DNA from: Hungatella effluvii
Lineage (GTDB): Bacteria; Bacillota; Clostridia; Lachnospirales; Lachnospiraceae
Reading direction: 5' to 3'
Assembly (NCBI RefSeq): GCF_003201875.1
Contig: NZ_QJKD01000003.1
Span: 372,001 to 436,000 of the forward strand
Length of the DNA stretch: 64,000 bases
In this document: positions 50,831 through 60,029 of the stretch, one piece after another
Position numbering within the stretch: the first letter of the stretch is position 1
Layout of the letters: each line of letters begins with the position of its first letter
Position numbers and translations under genes: made by a program
Notes under the pieces: generated by a model
Told to the model about the DNA's origin: nothing
The model's database searches: none
Seen by the model: the letters and a program-made list of their open reading frames with translations, nothing else

Positions 50831-51880
50831 TCACGCCTTTACAGCCCATCTCATCTTCGTCGACCGCGCCCGTCCGTTCCTCAAGCACTCTTCCGCCGAC
50901 GGCCGTATCACCTCGTCCGCGATCTCACTGTAAACGCCTTCCTTCTTCAGACGTTTAAAGGATTTCTTCACCAGCCTGTCCTCGCCGGAGTGGAAGGTCA
51001 GAATCGCCACACGGCCGCCCGGCGCCAGAACGTCCGGAAGCGCCTCTAAGAATGAGTAGAGCACTTCAAACTCGCTGTTCACATCGATCCGCAGCGCCTG
51101 AAATGTCCTCTGACACGATTTTTTCACCGCTTCCTTCCGGTCCGCTTCCGGCACTGCAGAGAGAGCCTTCTCAATCACCTGGCGGAGGTGCGTCGTCGTA
51201 TCGATCGGATTGCCCTTTTTAATCTCCAGGACGACCGCTCTGGCGATCTCCTCCGCGTATGGCTCGTCCGCATTTTCCAGAAGCATCCCCTGCAGCTCTT
51301 CCTCGTCGATTGTACGCAGGCGTTCCGCGGCCGTGATTCCCTTCTCCGGATTCAGCCGCAGATCCAGCGGGCCTTCGGTTTTATAAGAAAATCCACGGTC
51401 GGGATTGTCGATCTGCATGGAAGATACGCCGAGATCCGCCAGCACAAAATCGAACGGTCCCACCTCCGCCCCCACGCGGCCGATATTCGCAAAATTCTCC
51501 TGAATTATCGTCAGTATTTCCGGGCCGAAGCCCTGGCTCTGCAGACGTTCCCGCGTCTTCACAAGCTCGATGGGATCGACATCAAGGGCGTAGAGATGGC
51601 CCTCCGACTGCAGGCACTTTAACATTTCCCGGGTATGGCCGCCGTAGCCAAGCGTGGCGTCAAGCCCCTTCTGCCCCGGCTTGATCTGAAGGAAATCAAG
51701 GATTTCCTGAACACAGATCGAGATATGCATCCCAGCCGGCGTACTTCCCTTGCTCACCACCTTCGCCACGGTATCGGCGTATTTCTCCGGCTGAAGCTCC
51801 TTATATTTTTCCTTATAATTTCTCGGATGAGTCCCTTTATACCGGACCCTGCGTTTATGTGTCTGCTCCTGATTCTCCAT
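50831..51880 (-). CDS. rsmH: RsmH-type 16S rRNA m4C1402 methyltransferase, extended form
   Basis: A 349-residue SAM-dependent methyltransferase of the RsmH/MraW family. The SAM site is GLDATLGYGGHTREMLKCLQ, the active region FDFVLADLGVSSMQIDNPDR-G-F-S, and the end REVAILTF-like segment GGRVAILTFHSGEDRLVKKS. The first ~45 residues are a basic extension (RRVRYKGTHPRNYKEKYKEL) absent from typical ~310-residue RsmH. It is not in a cell-division (dcw) cluster here, so it may be a paralogue rather than the main RsmH. Confidence 0.85.
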   Translation of the reverse strand: MENQEQTHKRRVRYKGTHPRNYKEKYKELQPEKYADTVAKVVSKGSTPAGMHISICVQEILDFLQIKPGQKGLDATLGYGGHTREMLKCLQSEGHLYALDVDPIELVKTRERLQSQGFGPEILTIIQENFANIGRVGAEVGPFDFVLADLGVSSMQIDNPDRGFSYKTEGPLDLRLNPEKGITAAERLRTIDEEELQGMLLENADEPYAEEIARAVVLEIKKGNPIDTTTHLRQVIEKALSAVPEADRKEAVKKSCQRTFQALRIDVNSEFEVLYSFLEALPDVLAPGGRVAILTFHSGEDRLVKKSFKRLKKEGVYSEIADEVIRPSAEECLRNGRARSTKMRWAVKA

Positions 51881-51943
51881 TTGTTCCTCTCTCCTCCTGT
51901 TCTCTTATCGAGTGCTCTTATCAAAATCGCCGCTTCCGCGCCC

Positions 51944-53089
51944 TTATCCGGCCTGAATCCCCGTTTCTCCCGGATACAGAACCGTCCGGTCCTCCGCGCT
52001 GTTTAACGTTACAATCCACAGGGCGCCGTCGCTTTCATTCAGCCAAATCTCGCCATTTCCCACGGCTACTCCCCTATAGTTCCACCAGATGGAATCCTCA
52101 TCCATAAACTGACTGAGGCGCTCCTTAAAGTCTTCCGTGAAAATCTCATCGTAATACGTTAAAAATGCCTCCGGACTCTCTACCGTCACTTCCTGGTCCG
52201 GCAGAATCACTTTCCTCGGAAATGCAATCATCCGGGAGGCTTCCGCCTTTTCTCCCGCCTTTACATGGCCTGCAAATTTCTTTAGAAAGGCCCTCGCGTC
52301 CGTTTCCCGAATTCCGGTTATCTCATACATCTTGTCCTCACCGGCTCCGCTCTCCGGACTGGCGGAGTCCGTTTTTGCGCCGGTTCCGGCTTCCGCCGTT
52401 TTATCGGCCCCTTCCCCCTTGACGGGGGCTGTCCGGTTTTTTATAAAATCCATAATCGTGCTGATATTCTCGTTGGCGTGTGCCTCATCGACCGCTTCGG
52501 ACAGTTCGGTGTCAATCACAAATTTCGTTCCGTCGCCCATAAAGATTCGCGTAGTGGGAAATGGAACCGCCGCCTGCGGACCCGCCCCCGTTATATACGA
52601 AAGAATAGCGATTACATCCTCATTTCCATCACCGTCAATGTCACGAAAAGATACCATATCCACCGATTCGAAGGTCCACGGTACACAGCCCTCATCCCAT
52701 ACATGAGGAAATTCATATAATATCTCATCATTTTTCGTCAAATAGAACGCGGCATCATCATGAACACGACCGGCCATGGGCGCATAGGAAACGAAACGGA
52801 CATCTCCCCAGTTCTTCCATGTGACATCAAAGCTCTGTCCGGCAATAATCCGGCTGCCATTCAGCGTATGTTCTCCGCCCTCTTCCGCTTCTCCACCGGC
52901 ACCGGCAGCAGCGGCCTCAGACGCAGAGACCGTCAACGGCTCCGTGGTCTGCGTTTCCTCTGCGGCCGACTGCTCCGCTGCAGTGCTATCTGCCGTTTGG
53001 CCATGGGAGCAGGCCGACAGAACTGCTGCCGACACTGCGCCTGCCAAAATTACGTATTTTATCTTATTTTTTCGTTTCATCCTTATCAA
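51944..53089 (-). CDS. Secreted lipoprotein of unknown function
   Basis: A ~381-residue lipoprotein. The signal peptide ends in the lipobox VLSAC (cysteine ~26), followed by a T/A/E-rich linker. The mature part begins GSRIIAGQSFDVTWKNWGDV and holds a predicted beta region with SFRDIDGDGNEDVIAILSYI, an FG-GAP/EF-hand-like D-x-D-G-D-x-N-x-D calcium loop. I prefer the TTG at 53089 because AAGGAA lies just upstream; ATG 53080 is the alternative. It follows RsmH's strand, no operon partner is clear. Confidence 0.72.
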   Translation of the reverse strand: MIRMKRKNKIKYVILAGAVSAAVLSACSHGQTADSTAAEQSAAEETQTTEPLTVSASEAAAAGAGGEAEEGGEHTLNGSRIIAGQSFDVTWKNWGDVRFVSYAPMAGRVHDDAAFYLTKNDEILYEFPHVWDEGCVPWTFESVDMVSFRDIDGDGNEDVIAILSYITGAGPQAAVPFPTTRIFMGDGTKFVIDTELSEAVDEAHANENISTIMDFIKNRTAPVKGEGADKTAEAGTGAKTDSASPESGAGEDKMYEITGIRETDARAFLKKFAGHVKAGEKAEASRMIAFPRKVILPDQEVTVESPEAFLTYYDEIFTEDFKERLSQFMDEDSIWWNYRGVAVGNGEIWLNESDGALWIVTLNSAEDRTVLYPGETGIQAG

Positions 53090-53316
53090 AATTTCCTTCC
53101 AGTCCTGCATCCTGTCATTCGATACGCCCGCCAAAACGGGCTTTCTTTTATCCCATGTAGTATAACACAGCCTAACCATGTCAGCAATCCTGTTGTGAAA
53201 TCTGTTGTGAAATTTCCCGGGCCTCCGTACCGAAACGCGATTTCTTCAGCAGCAAAGCTTTCGCACCACAAAAACAGCGGAGGCCAGCACGCCTCCGCCA
53301 TTTCACAAGTTTCATT

Positions 53317-54315
53317 TTACGCAATATATAGAATCTCCGTATCGCCCAGCGTCCTCTTTATCTCCTCCCGCAGGAATTTCTCTGCGTCCGCCCTCACCTC
53401 CGGCCGGTAGCAGTACTTTCCCCGGCCACGCCCCGTCATGAGTTCCTTGTCGTAGAGCTCCGGCGCAGCCGGAAATGCCTCTCCGTTAATCGCCCGATGC
53501 ACAAAGCTGTATGTCATCAGGATAACCTCCAGAAACATCTCCTGCTTCATTTTCGATGAGAGGTGGTCTCTCAGCGTCTCAAGCAGCGTCCGGTACTCCT
53601 CTTTCCAGCCTTCCATGATGATGACCGGGGCAATCAGCAGGCCGCAGGGATAACTGGCGTCACACATCCGGTTTACCGCGTCGATCCGCTGCATCAGAGA
53701 TGAGGTCCCCAGCTCAATTCTGCTGATGATGGGCTGCGGATTCACACTCATGCGGAAAATCGCTTTCCCCCGGTGATCCAGGTTCAGCAGCGGATCCACC
53801 ATGTGAAATTTCGTCGGAAATGTAATATGGCCGCGGCCTCTTTCAGCAAACTGTGTGATCGTCCACTCCAGATTCCCCGTAATGGTATTTTCCAGCACAA
53901 GGTCGCTGTTGCTGCCGATCTCGAAGGTTTTCTCGGTATCGCTGCTGAAAGACACCTTGATCAGCCGGTCCATCATCTGCTCCCGGTTGACAAAAAGCCG
54001 CAGATACGAGCACTTATTGTAATTGCAGACCAGGTAGCAGTACAGGCACATGGCACTGCATCCGGAAGAGGTATAGGGAACCAGATAATCGGATACCTTA
54101 TGATTCTCCACATACTTATGCGTCTTCCTGATCCCAATAATCAGGTTCCGCTTCATCCGCCCGAATTCCTTATTGGACTTCTCCTGCATCTCGGGAATTC
54201 GGTTGTGGCTCTCTATGGGAATCCACGGCAGTTCTTTAAACTGTTCCTTTAACTCCTTTCCCAACTGGTAATTCAATATCTCCGGCTCATAATAAACTTC
54301 ATTAAAATGCTGCAT
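53317..54315 (-). CDS. splB: Spore photoproduct lyase
   Basis: A 332-residue radical-SAM enzyme that repairs UV thymine dimers of spores. The cluster motif is TSSGCSAMCLYCYLVCNYNK with C-x-x-x-C-x-x-C, followed by the adjacent C in NKCSYLRLFVN that is typical of SplB (Cys~140). The TIM-barrel strands continue with IFRMSVNPQPIISRIELGTS. Start has GGAGG upstream. It shows that the organism is probably spore-forming. Confidence 0.92.
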   Translation of the reverse strand: MQHFNEVYYEPEILNYQLGKELKEQFKELPWIPIESHNRIPEMQEKSNKEFGRMKRNLIIGIRKTHKYVENHKVSDYLVPYTSSGCSAMCLYCYLVCNYNKCSYLRLFVNREQMMDRLIKVSFSSDTEKTFEIGSNSDLVLENTITGNLEWTITQFAERGRGHITFPTKFHMVDPLLNLDHRGKAIFRMSVNPQPIISRIELGTSSLMQRIDAVNRMCDASYPCGLLIAPVIIMEGWKEEYRTLLETLRDHLSSKMKQEMFLEVILMTYSFVHRAINGEAFPAAPELYDKELMTGRGRGKYCYRPEVRADAEKFLREEIKRTLGDTEILYIA

Positions 54316-54412
54316 ACCGTCTCCGTTTCCTCCGGCTCACTTCCCACCGGAACGTTTTCTAACAGTATGCAGCAATGGCAAAAAATTATTCTTTTTTTAT
54401 GGCATCCAGCCC

Positions 54413-55927
54413 CTATCTGCTCTTATAGAGATCGGCCGTATAATTCTCCATCGGATTCCAGTTTTTAAATTCAAAATCATCGGCGGACACATCGGCCCCC
54501 TTCGCCTTGGCGGCATCGATGGCTCTCATCCACTCTTCTTGTGTCTTATCTGAAAGTGTCTTTAACTCCGTCTTATAATCAATGTTCTGCGCCAGAATAC
54601 CCTGTGCGATTTCCCCGAGTCCCGGAGTGATCGCGGAAACTTCTGCATAAACGTCAGCTGTGGCCGGATTTCCCACGATCGGATCTGGTGCCAGAGCCGC
54701 TTCCTCGTTGTTTAAATTGTAATACTGAAGCATAACGTCGTCGGTCATATGAGCCTTGTTGGCCGCGTCGATTACCGAGACAAATCCACCGTCTTCCACG
54801 AGACCCGCCTGATAATCCTCAGAATAGAGCGCGGTTAAATACTTGGCCGCCACATCCGGATGCTTGCAGTTTGCGGAAATTCCCATCCATGGCTGCGCTC
54901 CGATATAAGGAAGCTTGCCCTTCATTCCATCGTCCGGTGCCGGAAGCGCAATGACACCGAAATCCAGATCCGGGTTATCCTTGCGCCATGTGGAGATACA
55001 CCATGCGCCCTGAATGATAAACGCCGCCTGATTCTGTGCAAACAGTGCGCGGGCCTCCGGTGCCTTGATGGAAACGGTATCCGGATGGAAGCATCCCTCT
55101 TTCACCAGTGTATCATAGAAATCAAATGCACTCTGCATTGCCTCGGAATTCAGCGTATTCTGCCCATCCACCAGAATCATCTGGGAAATGTCGCTGCACT
55201 TGCCGCCATCTAAGCTGGCCAGGGAGCGAAGCGCCAGCTCCAGACGGTTCGCCTGTGCGCCGCTGTCGATGATTCCAAAATACTTGCCATTTCCGGCGTC
55301 GCTTATCTTCCTGCACACGTCGATAAACTCGCTGCGGGTTTTCGGGAGCTGGCTCTCATCGATGCCTGCCTCTTTTAACACATTCTTATTGTAAAATACA
55401 AGGGTATTGATGATATTTGCCGATTCCGGAAGCACATACGTCTTGCCGTCAATGGTCGTGATTCCTTCATTCAGAGCGCCATCCGCGAACGTATTCAGGA
55501 AATCATCGGATACGTAATCATTCATTGGCATAAACCAGTTCTCCTTCAGGGCCGCGCTCAGCTTCATGCCGGAGGGAAGCGGGAATAAATCCGGTGCGTT
55601 CCCCGCCTTGATGGCGGAAATAACGGTCTCCTTGAACTGATCCGCAGTCAGAACCGTGTACTCGATCGTGACGTTGGGATTCTCCTCCATAAATTTCTTG
55701 TGGAAAGCCTCCCTGCGCTCCTTCGTACTGTCACTCCAGTCGATGATCTTTAATGTCACCTTTTCATCTGTCGGCGTATCCACGGCTTCGGTCTCTTCCT
55801 TTGCCTCTGTCACGGCTGCCGTCGTATTCGCGTCATCCTTTGTCTGCACCTTGACTCCGCAGGCGCTTAAGGATCCGGCCATAAGCACAGCCAGCACCGC
55901 CGCAAGGGCTCTCTTCACTTTTCTCAT
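54413..55927 (-). CDS. Sugar ABC transporter substrate-binding lipoprotein
   Basis: A 504-residue family-1 extracellular binding protein. The lipobox MAGSLSAC is at ~23, then a T/E-rich linker. VTLKIIDWSDSTKERREAFH opens lobe 1 and FIIQGAWCISTWRKDNPDLD lies near the hinge. It would catch a saccharide and deliver it to the two permeases upstream. AAAGGAGG precedes the ATG. Last of the three importer genes; no ATPase gene is included, as with MsmK-type shared ATPases. Confidence 0.92.
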   Translation of the reverse strand: MRKVKRALAAVLAVLMAGSLSACGVKVQTKDDANTTAAVTEAKEETEAVDTPTDEKVTLKIIDWSDSTKERREAFHKKFMEENPNVTIEYTVLTADQFKETVISAIKAGNAPDLFPLPSGMKLSAALKENWFMPMNDYVSDDFLNTFADGALNEGITTIDGKTYVLPESANIINTLVFYNKNVLKEAGIDESQLPKTRSEFIDVCRKISDAGNGKYFGIIDSGAQANRLELALRSLASLDGGKCSDISQMILVDGQNTLNSEAMQSAFDFYDTLVKEGCFHPDTVSIKAPEARALFAQNQAAFIIQGAWCISTWRKDNPDLDFGVIALPAPDDGMKGKLPYIGAQPWMGISANCKHPDVAAKYLTALYSEDYQAGLVEDGGFVSVIDAANKAHMTDDVMLQYYNLNNEEAALAPDPIVGNPATADVYAEVSAITPGLGEIAQGILAQNIDYKTELKTLSDKTQEEWMRAIDAAKAKGADVSADDFEFKNWNPMENYTADLYKSR

Positions 55928-55954
55928 AAATATATCCTCCTTTATTTGATTTTC

Positions 55955-56797
55955 TTAACTCTTTACAGCTCCGGCGATACCATCTACAAAATACTTCTGC
56001 AGTGCAATGAACACGCAGATAACCGGCACGATTGCAATGCTGGCGCCGGCGGCGATGCCGGTCCAGTCAACGACATTTTCGCCTCGTAAGGCGTAGAGTC
56101 CCACAGCGAGCGTCCGCAGGGACGGATTGTTAAGCGTAATGATAAGGGGCAGCAAAAAGGAGTTCCATGTCCAGATAAACTGCATGATCACTACGGTTAC
56201 CATGATCGGCTTGGCAAGCGGGAACATGACGCTGCCATACGTCTGAACGAAATTAGCGCCGTCAATGGTGGCCGCCTCTTCCATCTCTCCCGGAATGGAA
56301 GCATAGAAGCTGGAAAACAGCATCAGAAAGATGACATGGCCGCCGCCCGACTCCGCCAGGATCAGCCCCACCAGACTCTGGGACAGGCCGATGTTTTTTA
56401 ACAGCTCATAGATCGGGATCACGGTAAATACCAGGGGGATCGTGATGCTGGCCATGAATATCTTCATGATTAAGCCCTTTCCCACAAAGGAGTAGCGGCC
56501 CATGACGTATCCGGCCAGGGAGGTGCTTAAGAGTACAATCACCACAACCGATACCGTTACGATGATGGAGTTTTTAAAGTAGATGCCGAAATTCGCGTTA
56601 TTCCATGCGCGGATAAAATTGTCCAGGTTAAAGGACTGGGGAATCAGATTCAGCCCGCTGGCAAAAAATTCATTCTGCGTCTTGAAGGAAGCCGAAATCA
56701 TCCAGAGAAACGGGTAGACCCACAGAAATGAAGCCACCGCCAGGACTGCGTAGAGGACCGTCTTCCCCACCTTGTTTAAAATCGATGTTTTTTCCAT
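55955..56797 (-). CDS. Carbohydrate ABC transporter permease, MalG type
   Basis: A 280-residue permease with six membrane helices; the EAA loop is EEAATIDGANFVQTYGSVMF-P-L (~190), which docks the ATPase. The N-terminus VASFLWVYPFLWMISASFKT is typical of the MalG/UgpE side. It is 9 bases after the first permease and AGGAGG precedes the ATG. Confidence 0.92.
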   Translation of the reverse strand: MEKTSILNKVGKTVLYAVLAVASFLWVYPFLWMISASFKTQNEFFASGLNLIPQSFNLDNFIRAWNNANFGIYFKNSIIVTVSVVVIVLLSTSLAGYVMGRYSFVGKGLIMKIFMASITIPLVFTVIPIYELLKNIGLSQSLVGLILAESGGGHVIFLMLFSSFYASIPGEMEEAATIDGANFVQTYGSVMFPLAKPIMVTVVIMQFIWTWNSFLLPLIITLNNPSLRTLAVGLYALRGENVVDWTGIAAGASIAIVPVICVFIALQKYFVDGIAGAVKS

Positions 56798-56806
56798 ATG
56801 CCCCTC

Positions 56807-57754
56807 CTATATCGCGTTTTTCTTCTGAAACGCCGTCTTCACCACATTGCCCACTGTTCCGATCACCACGACAATGATTCCAAAGGTCATGGCTGCGGCG
56901 CTGGCGTAACCCAGCCGGGGCATTCCGCTGCTGCTGGCATAGGCCGTCCGGTATACGAAGGTAGCCGCCACATCCGTGGAGTAAAACGGTCCGCCATTGG
57001 TCATGGTCTGAATCAGATCGAATACCTTTAAGGAGCTGATGATACAGAGTACGGTAATCACGCCGCCGATCGGAATGATCAGAGGAAATACCACATGGAG
57101 AAATGTCTGCCACTTGTTCGCACCGTCGATGGTCGCCGCCTCATATACGTCCTGGGATACGCTCTGCAGCGCCGCCAGCCAGTAGATCATAAAGGTACCG
57201 GAATCCTTCCAGACACCGATGAGCACTACCACGATCAGCGCCGTGTTGGCATTGCCCAGCCAGTTTAATCCCCTTACTCCGAAGAGGGACAGAAACTGGT
57301 TGATGGAGCCTGTTCCTCCGAAAATGAACATCATGATAATTCCCACGATGGAAGCTGTCGTAATGACTGGCAGGAAGAACACAGTTCTGAAAAATGTGGC
57401 TCCCTTCTTTAATATACTGTTAAAGATATAGGCCAGGGCCAGAGAAATTACCAGCTGCAGCGGAACGGCCATGATCATGTACTTGAAGCTGTTAGCTACC
57501 GCGTTAAAAAAGTATTTGTCCTGTAACAGCTCTTTAAAGTTGTCCAGTCCGACGAACAGGGCGCTTGATGTCATTCCCGACCAATCCAGAGTCGAATAAA
57601 AAATACTGGAGAGTATCGGATACCCCTGAAACAATATGTAGAGTATCAGTGTGGGAATCATAAAGATCCAGCACCACATGTTTATGCGCCTTCTCTGCTT
57701 CTTTCTGCGGTCCACTGTTCTGGCCGGCGAAGCGGCTGAAAACTGTCCTTTCAT
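56807..57754 (-). CDS. Carbohydrate ABC transporter permease, MalF type
   Basis: A 315-residue permease with a basic N-terminal tail (RTVDRRKKQRRR), six helices (WCWIFMIPTLILYILFQGYP in the first) and the EAA loop YEAATIDGANKWQTFLHVVF-P-L (~220). First gene of the importer operon, divergent from the DUF4838 gene. AGAGAGGG precedes the ATG. Confidence 0.92.
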   Translation of the reverse strand: MKGQFSAASPARTVDRRKKQRRRINMWCWIFMIPTLILYILFQGYPILSSIFYSTLDWSGMTSSALFVGLDNFKELLQDKYFFNAVANSFKYMIMAVPLQLVISLALAYIFNSILKKGATFFRTVFFLPVITTASIVGIIMMFIFGGTGSINQFLSLFGVRGLNWLGNANTALIVVVLIGVWKDSGTFMIYWLAALQSVSQDVYEAATIDGANKWQTFLHVVFPLIIPIGGVITVLCIISSLKVFDLIQTMTNGGPFYSTDVAATFVYRTAYASSSGMPRLGYASAAAMTFGIIVVVIGTVGNVVKTAFQKKNAI

Positions 57755-57791
57755 GGAAAGCCCTCTCTTTCTTCCTGTTTAATTATTTTTT

Positions 57792-57977
57792 ATAATCAAT
57801 TAGGCATTGCTTTTGCTGGTTACAATATAACACTTTTCCGTATGGCATGCAATATAAAATCAAAAAATAAAGTGTTTTTGTTTATTGTATCACTTTTAAA
57901 GAAATTTTATTGTGCATTTTACACATATATTTTTATTCTTTCTTTTTGTTATAATAGTTATAAAATATAATCAATTA
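57792..57977. promoter_or_regulatory. Divergent control region with paired ATAATCAATTA sites
   Basis: ATAATCAATTA occurs at 57792-57802 and 57967-57977, next to each of the two divergent transcription units. The region is very AT-rich; TATAAT at about 57950-57955 is a likely -10 for the DUF4838 gene. The sites are candidate operators for the ROK repressor at 60 kb. Confidence 0.55.
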
Positions 57978-58003
57978 ATCAGATACATTACAGGAGGATT
58001 TCC

Positions 58004-59920
58004 ATGACGATCAACATTTTATATCCCTCACATTCCGGTTCGCCTGTTGTCTTTGCCGCGCAGGAACTGTCCCGGTGCCTGGCGGAAATAGTTGCGGATT
58101 CAATAATTATACTTAATAATCAGAATTGCGGGCCGGATGACGTCACGCTGCGGCTCGAATCGCTGGGAAACCCGAAAAACAGCGAGGACGCTTACTCCAT
58201 CGACGTCACCTCAGCCGGAGGAATCATCTCGGGAAGCAATGACCGCAGCGTCCTTCTCGGCGTCTACAAATACTTATGGCTCCTTGGCTGCCGTTTTCCC
58301 GCTCCCGGTCAGAAGCATGAATACATACCTTCCTTATATAAGAAAGAACAGCTCTCCGCCTGCTGTCGGAAGAAAGCCGCGCTGCGCCACCGTGGCGTCT
58401 GTATCGAGGGAGCCAACTCACTGGAGAATATTCTGGACTTCATCGACTGGCTGCCAAAGATGGGATACAACAGCTTCTTTCTCCAGTTTCAGCTTCCCTA
58501 TACCTTTATGGCCCGCTGGTATCACCACGAGATGAACCCGCTCTTAAAACCGGAGGAATTTACGAGAGAGACTGCCGCCGCCTTCGCGGAAAAGATCGAG
58601 GAGGCGCTTCAAACGCGCGGTCTTCTGCTCCATCAGGCGGGCCACGGCTGGACCGGCGATGTGCTCGGCTTCCCTTGTGCTGACTGGAAAGCCATTACCG
58701 AACCGCTGCCGCCGGAGACTAGCTCCCTCGCCGCCTGTGTAAATGGAAAGCGGGAATTATTTCACGGAGTGCCCATGAACACCAACCTCTGCTACTCCAA
58801 CGAAACCGTTATCGAAAGTTTTTCCGACCGAGTTGCGGAATACTGTGTACAGCATCCCACCGTCTCCTGCCTCCATGTATGGCTGGCGGATGAATTTAAC
58901 AATATCTGTGAATGTGAGGCCTGCCGTGCCCAGCTGCCCACAGACCAGTATATACGGCTGCTGAACCGGATCGACGAGAAGCTGACCAGTCTGCACCTCG
59001 ACGCCAAAATCGTCTTTCTGCTCTATCAGGAGCTCCTGTGGCCGCCAGTAGAGGAAGCCTTCCGCAATCCGGACCGTTTTCTCCTGATGTTTGCCCCTAT
59101 CAGCCGTACCTTTGAGCATTCCTACCAGCTGAGGGACAGCTACGGGCCCATTCCGGCCTATGAGCGGAACCGGATCACCCTTCCAGTGGGACTCGATGAG
59201 AACATGGTGTTCTTAAGATCGTGGCAGAACTATTTCCACGGGGAAAGCTTCGTATACGATTATCCGCTGGGCCGGGCACACTACGGTGATTTCGGCTATA
59301 TCCACATTGCCGAAATCATCGGCCAGGACATCCGGAAGCTGAAACAGATGGGCATGGACGGTTATATCAGCTGCCAGGAGCTTCGGGAATGTCTCCCAAA
59401 CGCATTTCCGGGCTACGTCATGGGCCGTATGCTCTTTGATGAGGACGTGACATTTGAAGAGCTGAAGGAAGAATACTTCAGCGCTGCCTACGGGCCGGGC
59501 TGGGAACGGGTTCTTTCCTATTTAACAAAACTGTCTTCCCTGTGCAGCTGCGACTACTTCAACGGAAAAGAAAACCGAAAGGATCCGAACGAGGCGGCAG
59601 CCATGAGGGAATTGATCAAATACGTGGATTGTACTCCCGTGTCCGGGACAGACGGTGCAGAGGGCCGCACGGCCGCGCAAAATTTATTTTGGAAATATCT
59701 TGACTACCACCGAGAATATAGTTTACGATTAGGGAAAGCGCTGATGAAGCTGGCCGAGGGAAACGAATCGGAAGCACAGGAATGCTGGCGGCAGTTCCAG
59801 AATATGGTCTGCGAACGGGAGACGGAATTCCAGGATTGCCTCGATGTTTACCGCGTTACCGAGGTTTCCACCAAATATACCGGTTTCCAGCTGGAAGAAC
59901 CGCTCGTCAGCACACTTTAG
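58004..59920 (+). CDS. DUF4838 glycoside-hydrolase-like protein
   Basis: A 638-residue cytosolic protein (no signal peptide). The first ~120 residues resemble the GH67/GH20-type N-terminal domain (AAQELSRCLAEIVADSIIIL, GGIISGSNDRSVLLGVYKYL, WLLGCRFPAPGQKHEYIP). The middle (~130-430) is the DUF4838 barrel, with LHVWLADEFNNICECEACRA, a signature W-x-x-D-E/C-x-C strand. The reaction is not established; alpha-glucuronidase- or hexosaminidase-like action on the imported sugar is plausible. AGGAGG precedes the ATG; divergent from the importer and followed by the ROK gene. Confidence 0.8.
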   Translation: MTINILYPSHSGSPVVFAAQELSRCLAEIVADSIIILNNQNCGPDDVTLRLESLGNPKNSEDAYSIDVTSAGGIISGSNDRSVLLGVYKYLWLLGCRFPAPGQKHEYIPSLYKKEQLSACCRKKAALRHRGVCIEGANSLENILDFIDWLPKMGYNSFFLQFQLPYTFMARWYHHEMNPLLKPEEFTRETAAAFAEKIEEALQTRGLLLHQAGHGWTGDVLGFPCADWKAITEPLPPETSSLAACVNGKRELFHGVPMNTNLCYSNETVIESFSDRVAEYCVQHPTVSCLHVWLADEFNNICECEACRAQLPTDQYIRLLNRIDEKLTSLHLDAKIVFLLYQELLWPPVEEAFRNPDRFLLMFAPISRTFEHSYQLRDSYGPIPAYERNRITLPVGLDENMVFLRSWQNYFHGESFVYDYPLGRAHYGDFGYIHIAEIIGQDIRKLKQMGMDGYISCQELRECLPNAFPGYVMGRMLFDEDVTFEELKEEYFSAAYGPGWERVLSYLTKLSSLCSCDYFNGKENRKDPNEAAAMRELIKYVDCTPVSGTDGAEGRTAAQNLFWKYLDYHREYSLRLGKALMKLAEGNESEAQECWRQFQNMVCERETEFQDCLDVYRVTEVSTKYTGFQLEEPLVSTL

Positions 59921-59933
59921 AGCTTGTTTGAAA

Positions 59934-59974
59934 CTAGTACAGCGTTGCATAAGTTCTGGTGAATGCTGTACTAG
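59934..59974 (+). other. Stem-loop between DUF4838 and ROK genes
   Basis: CTAGTACAGC pairs exactly with GCTGTACTAG across 21 bases. No T-tract follows, so it may be a weak terminator, processing site or operator. Confidence 0.5.
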
Positions 59975-60029
59975 CTTTCCACATGCTCTGGTAATATTAT
60001 AACGATGGAAGAATGAGGTTGCTGCAGCC

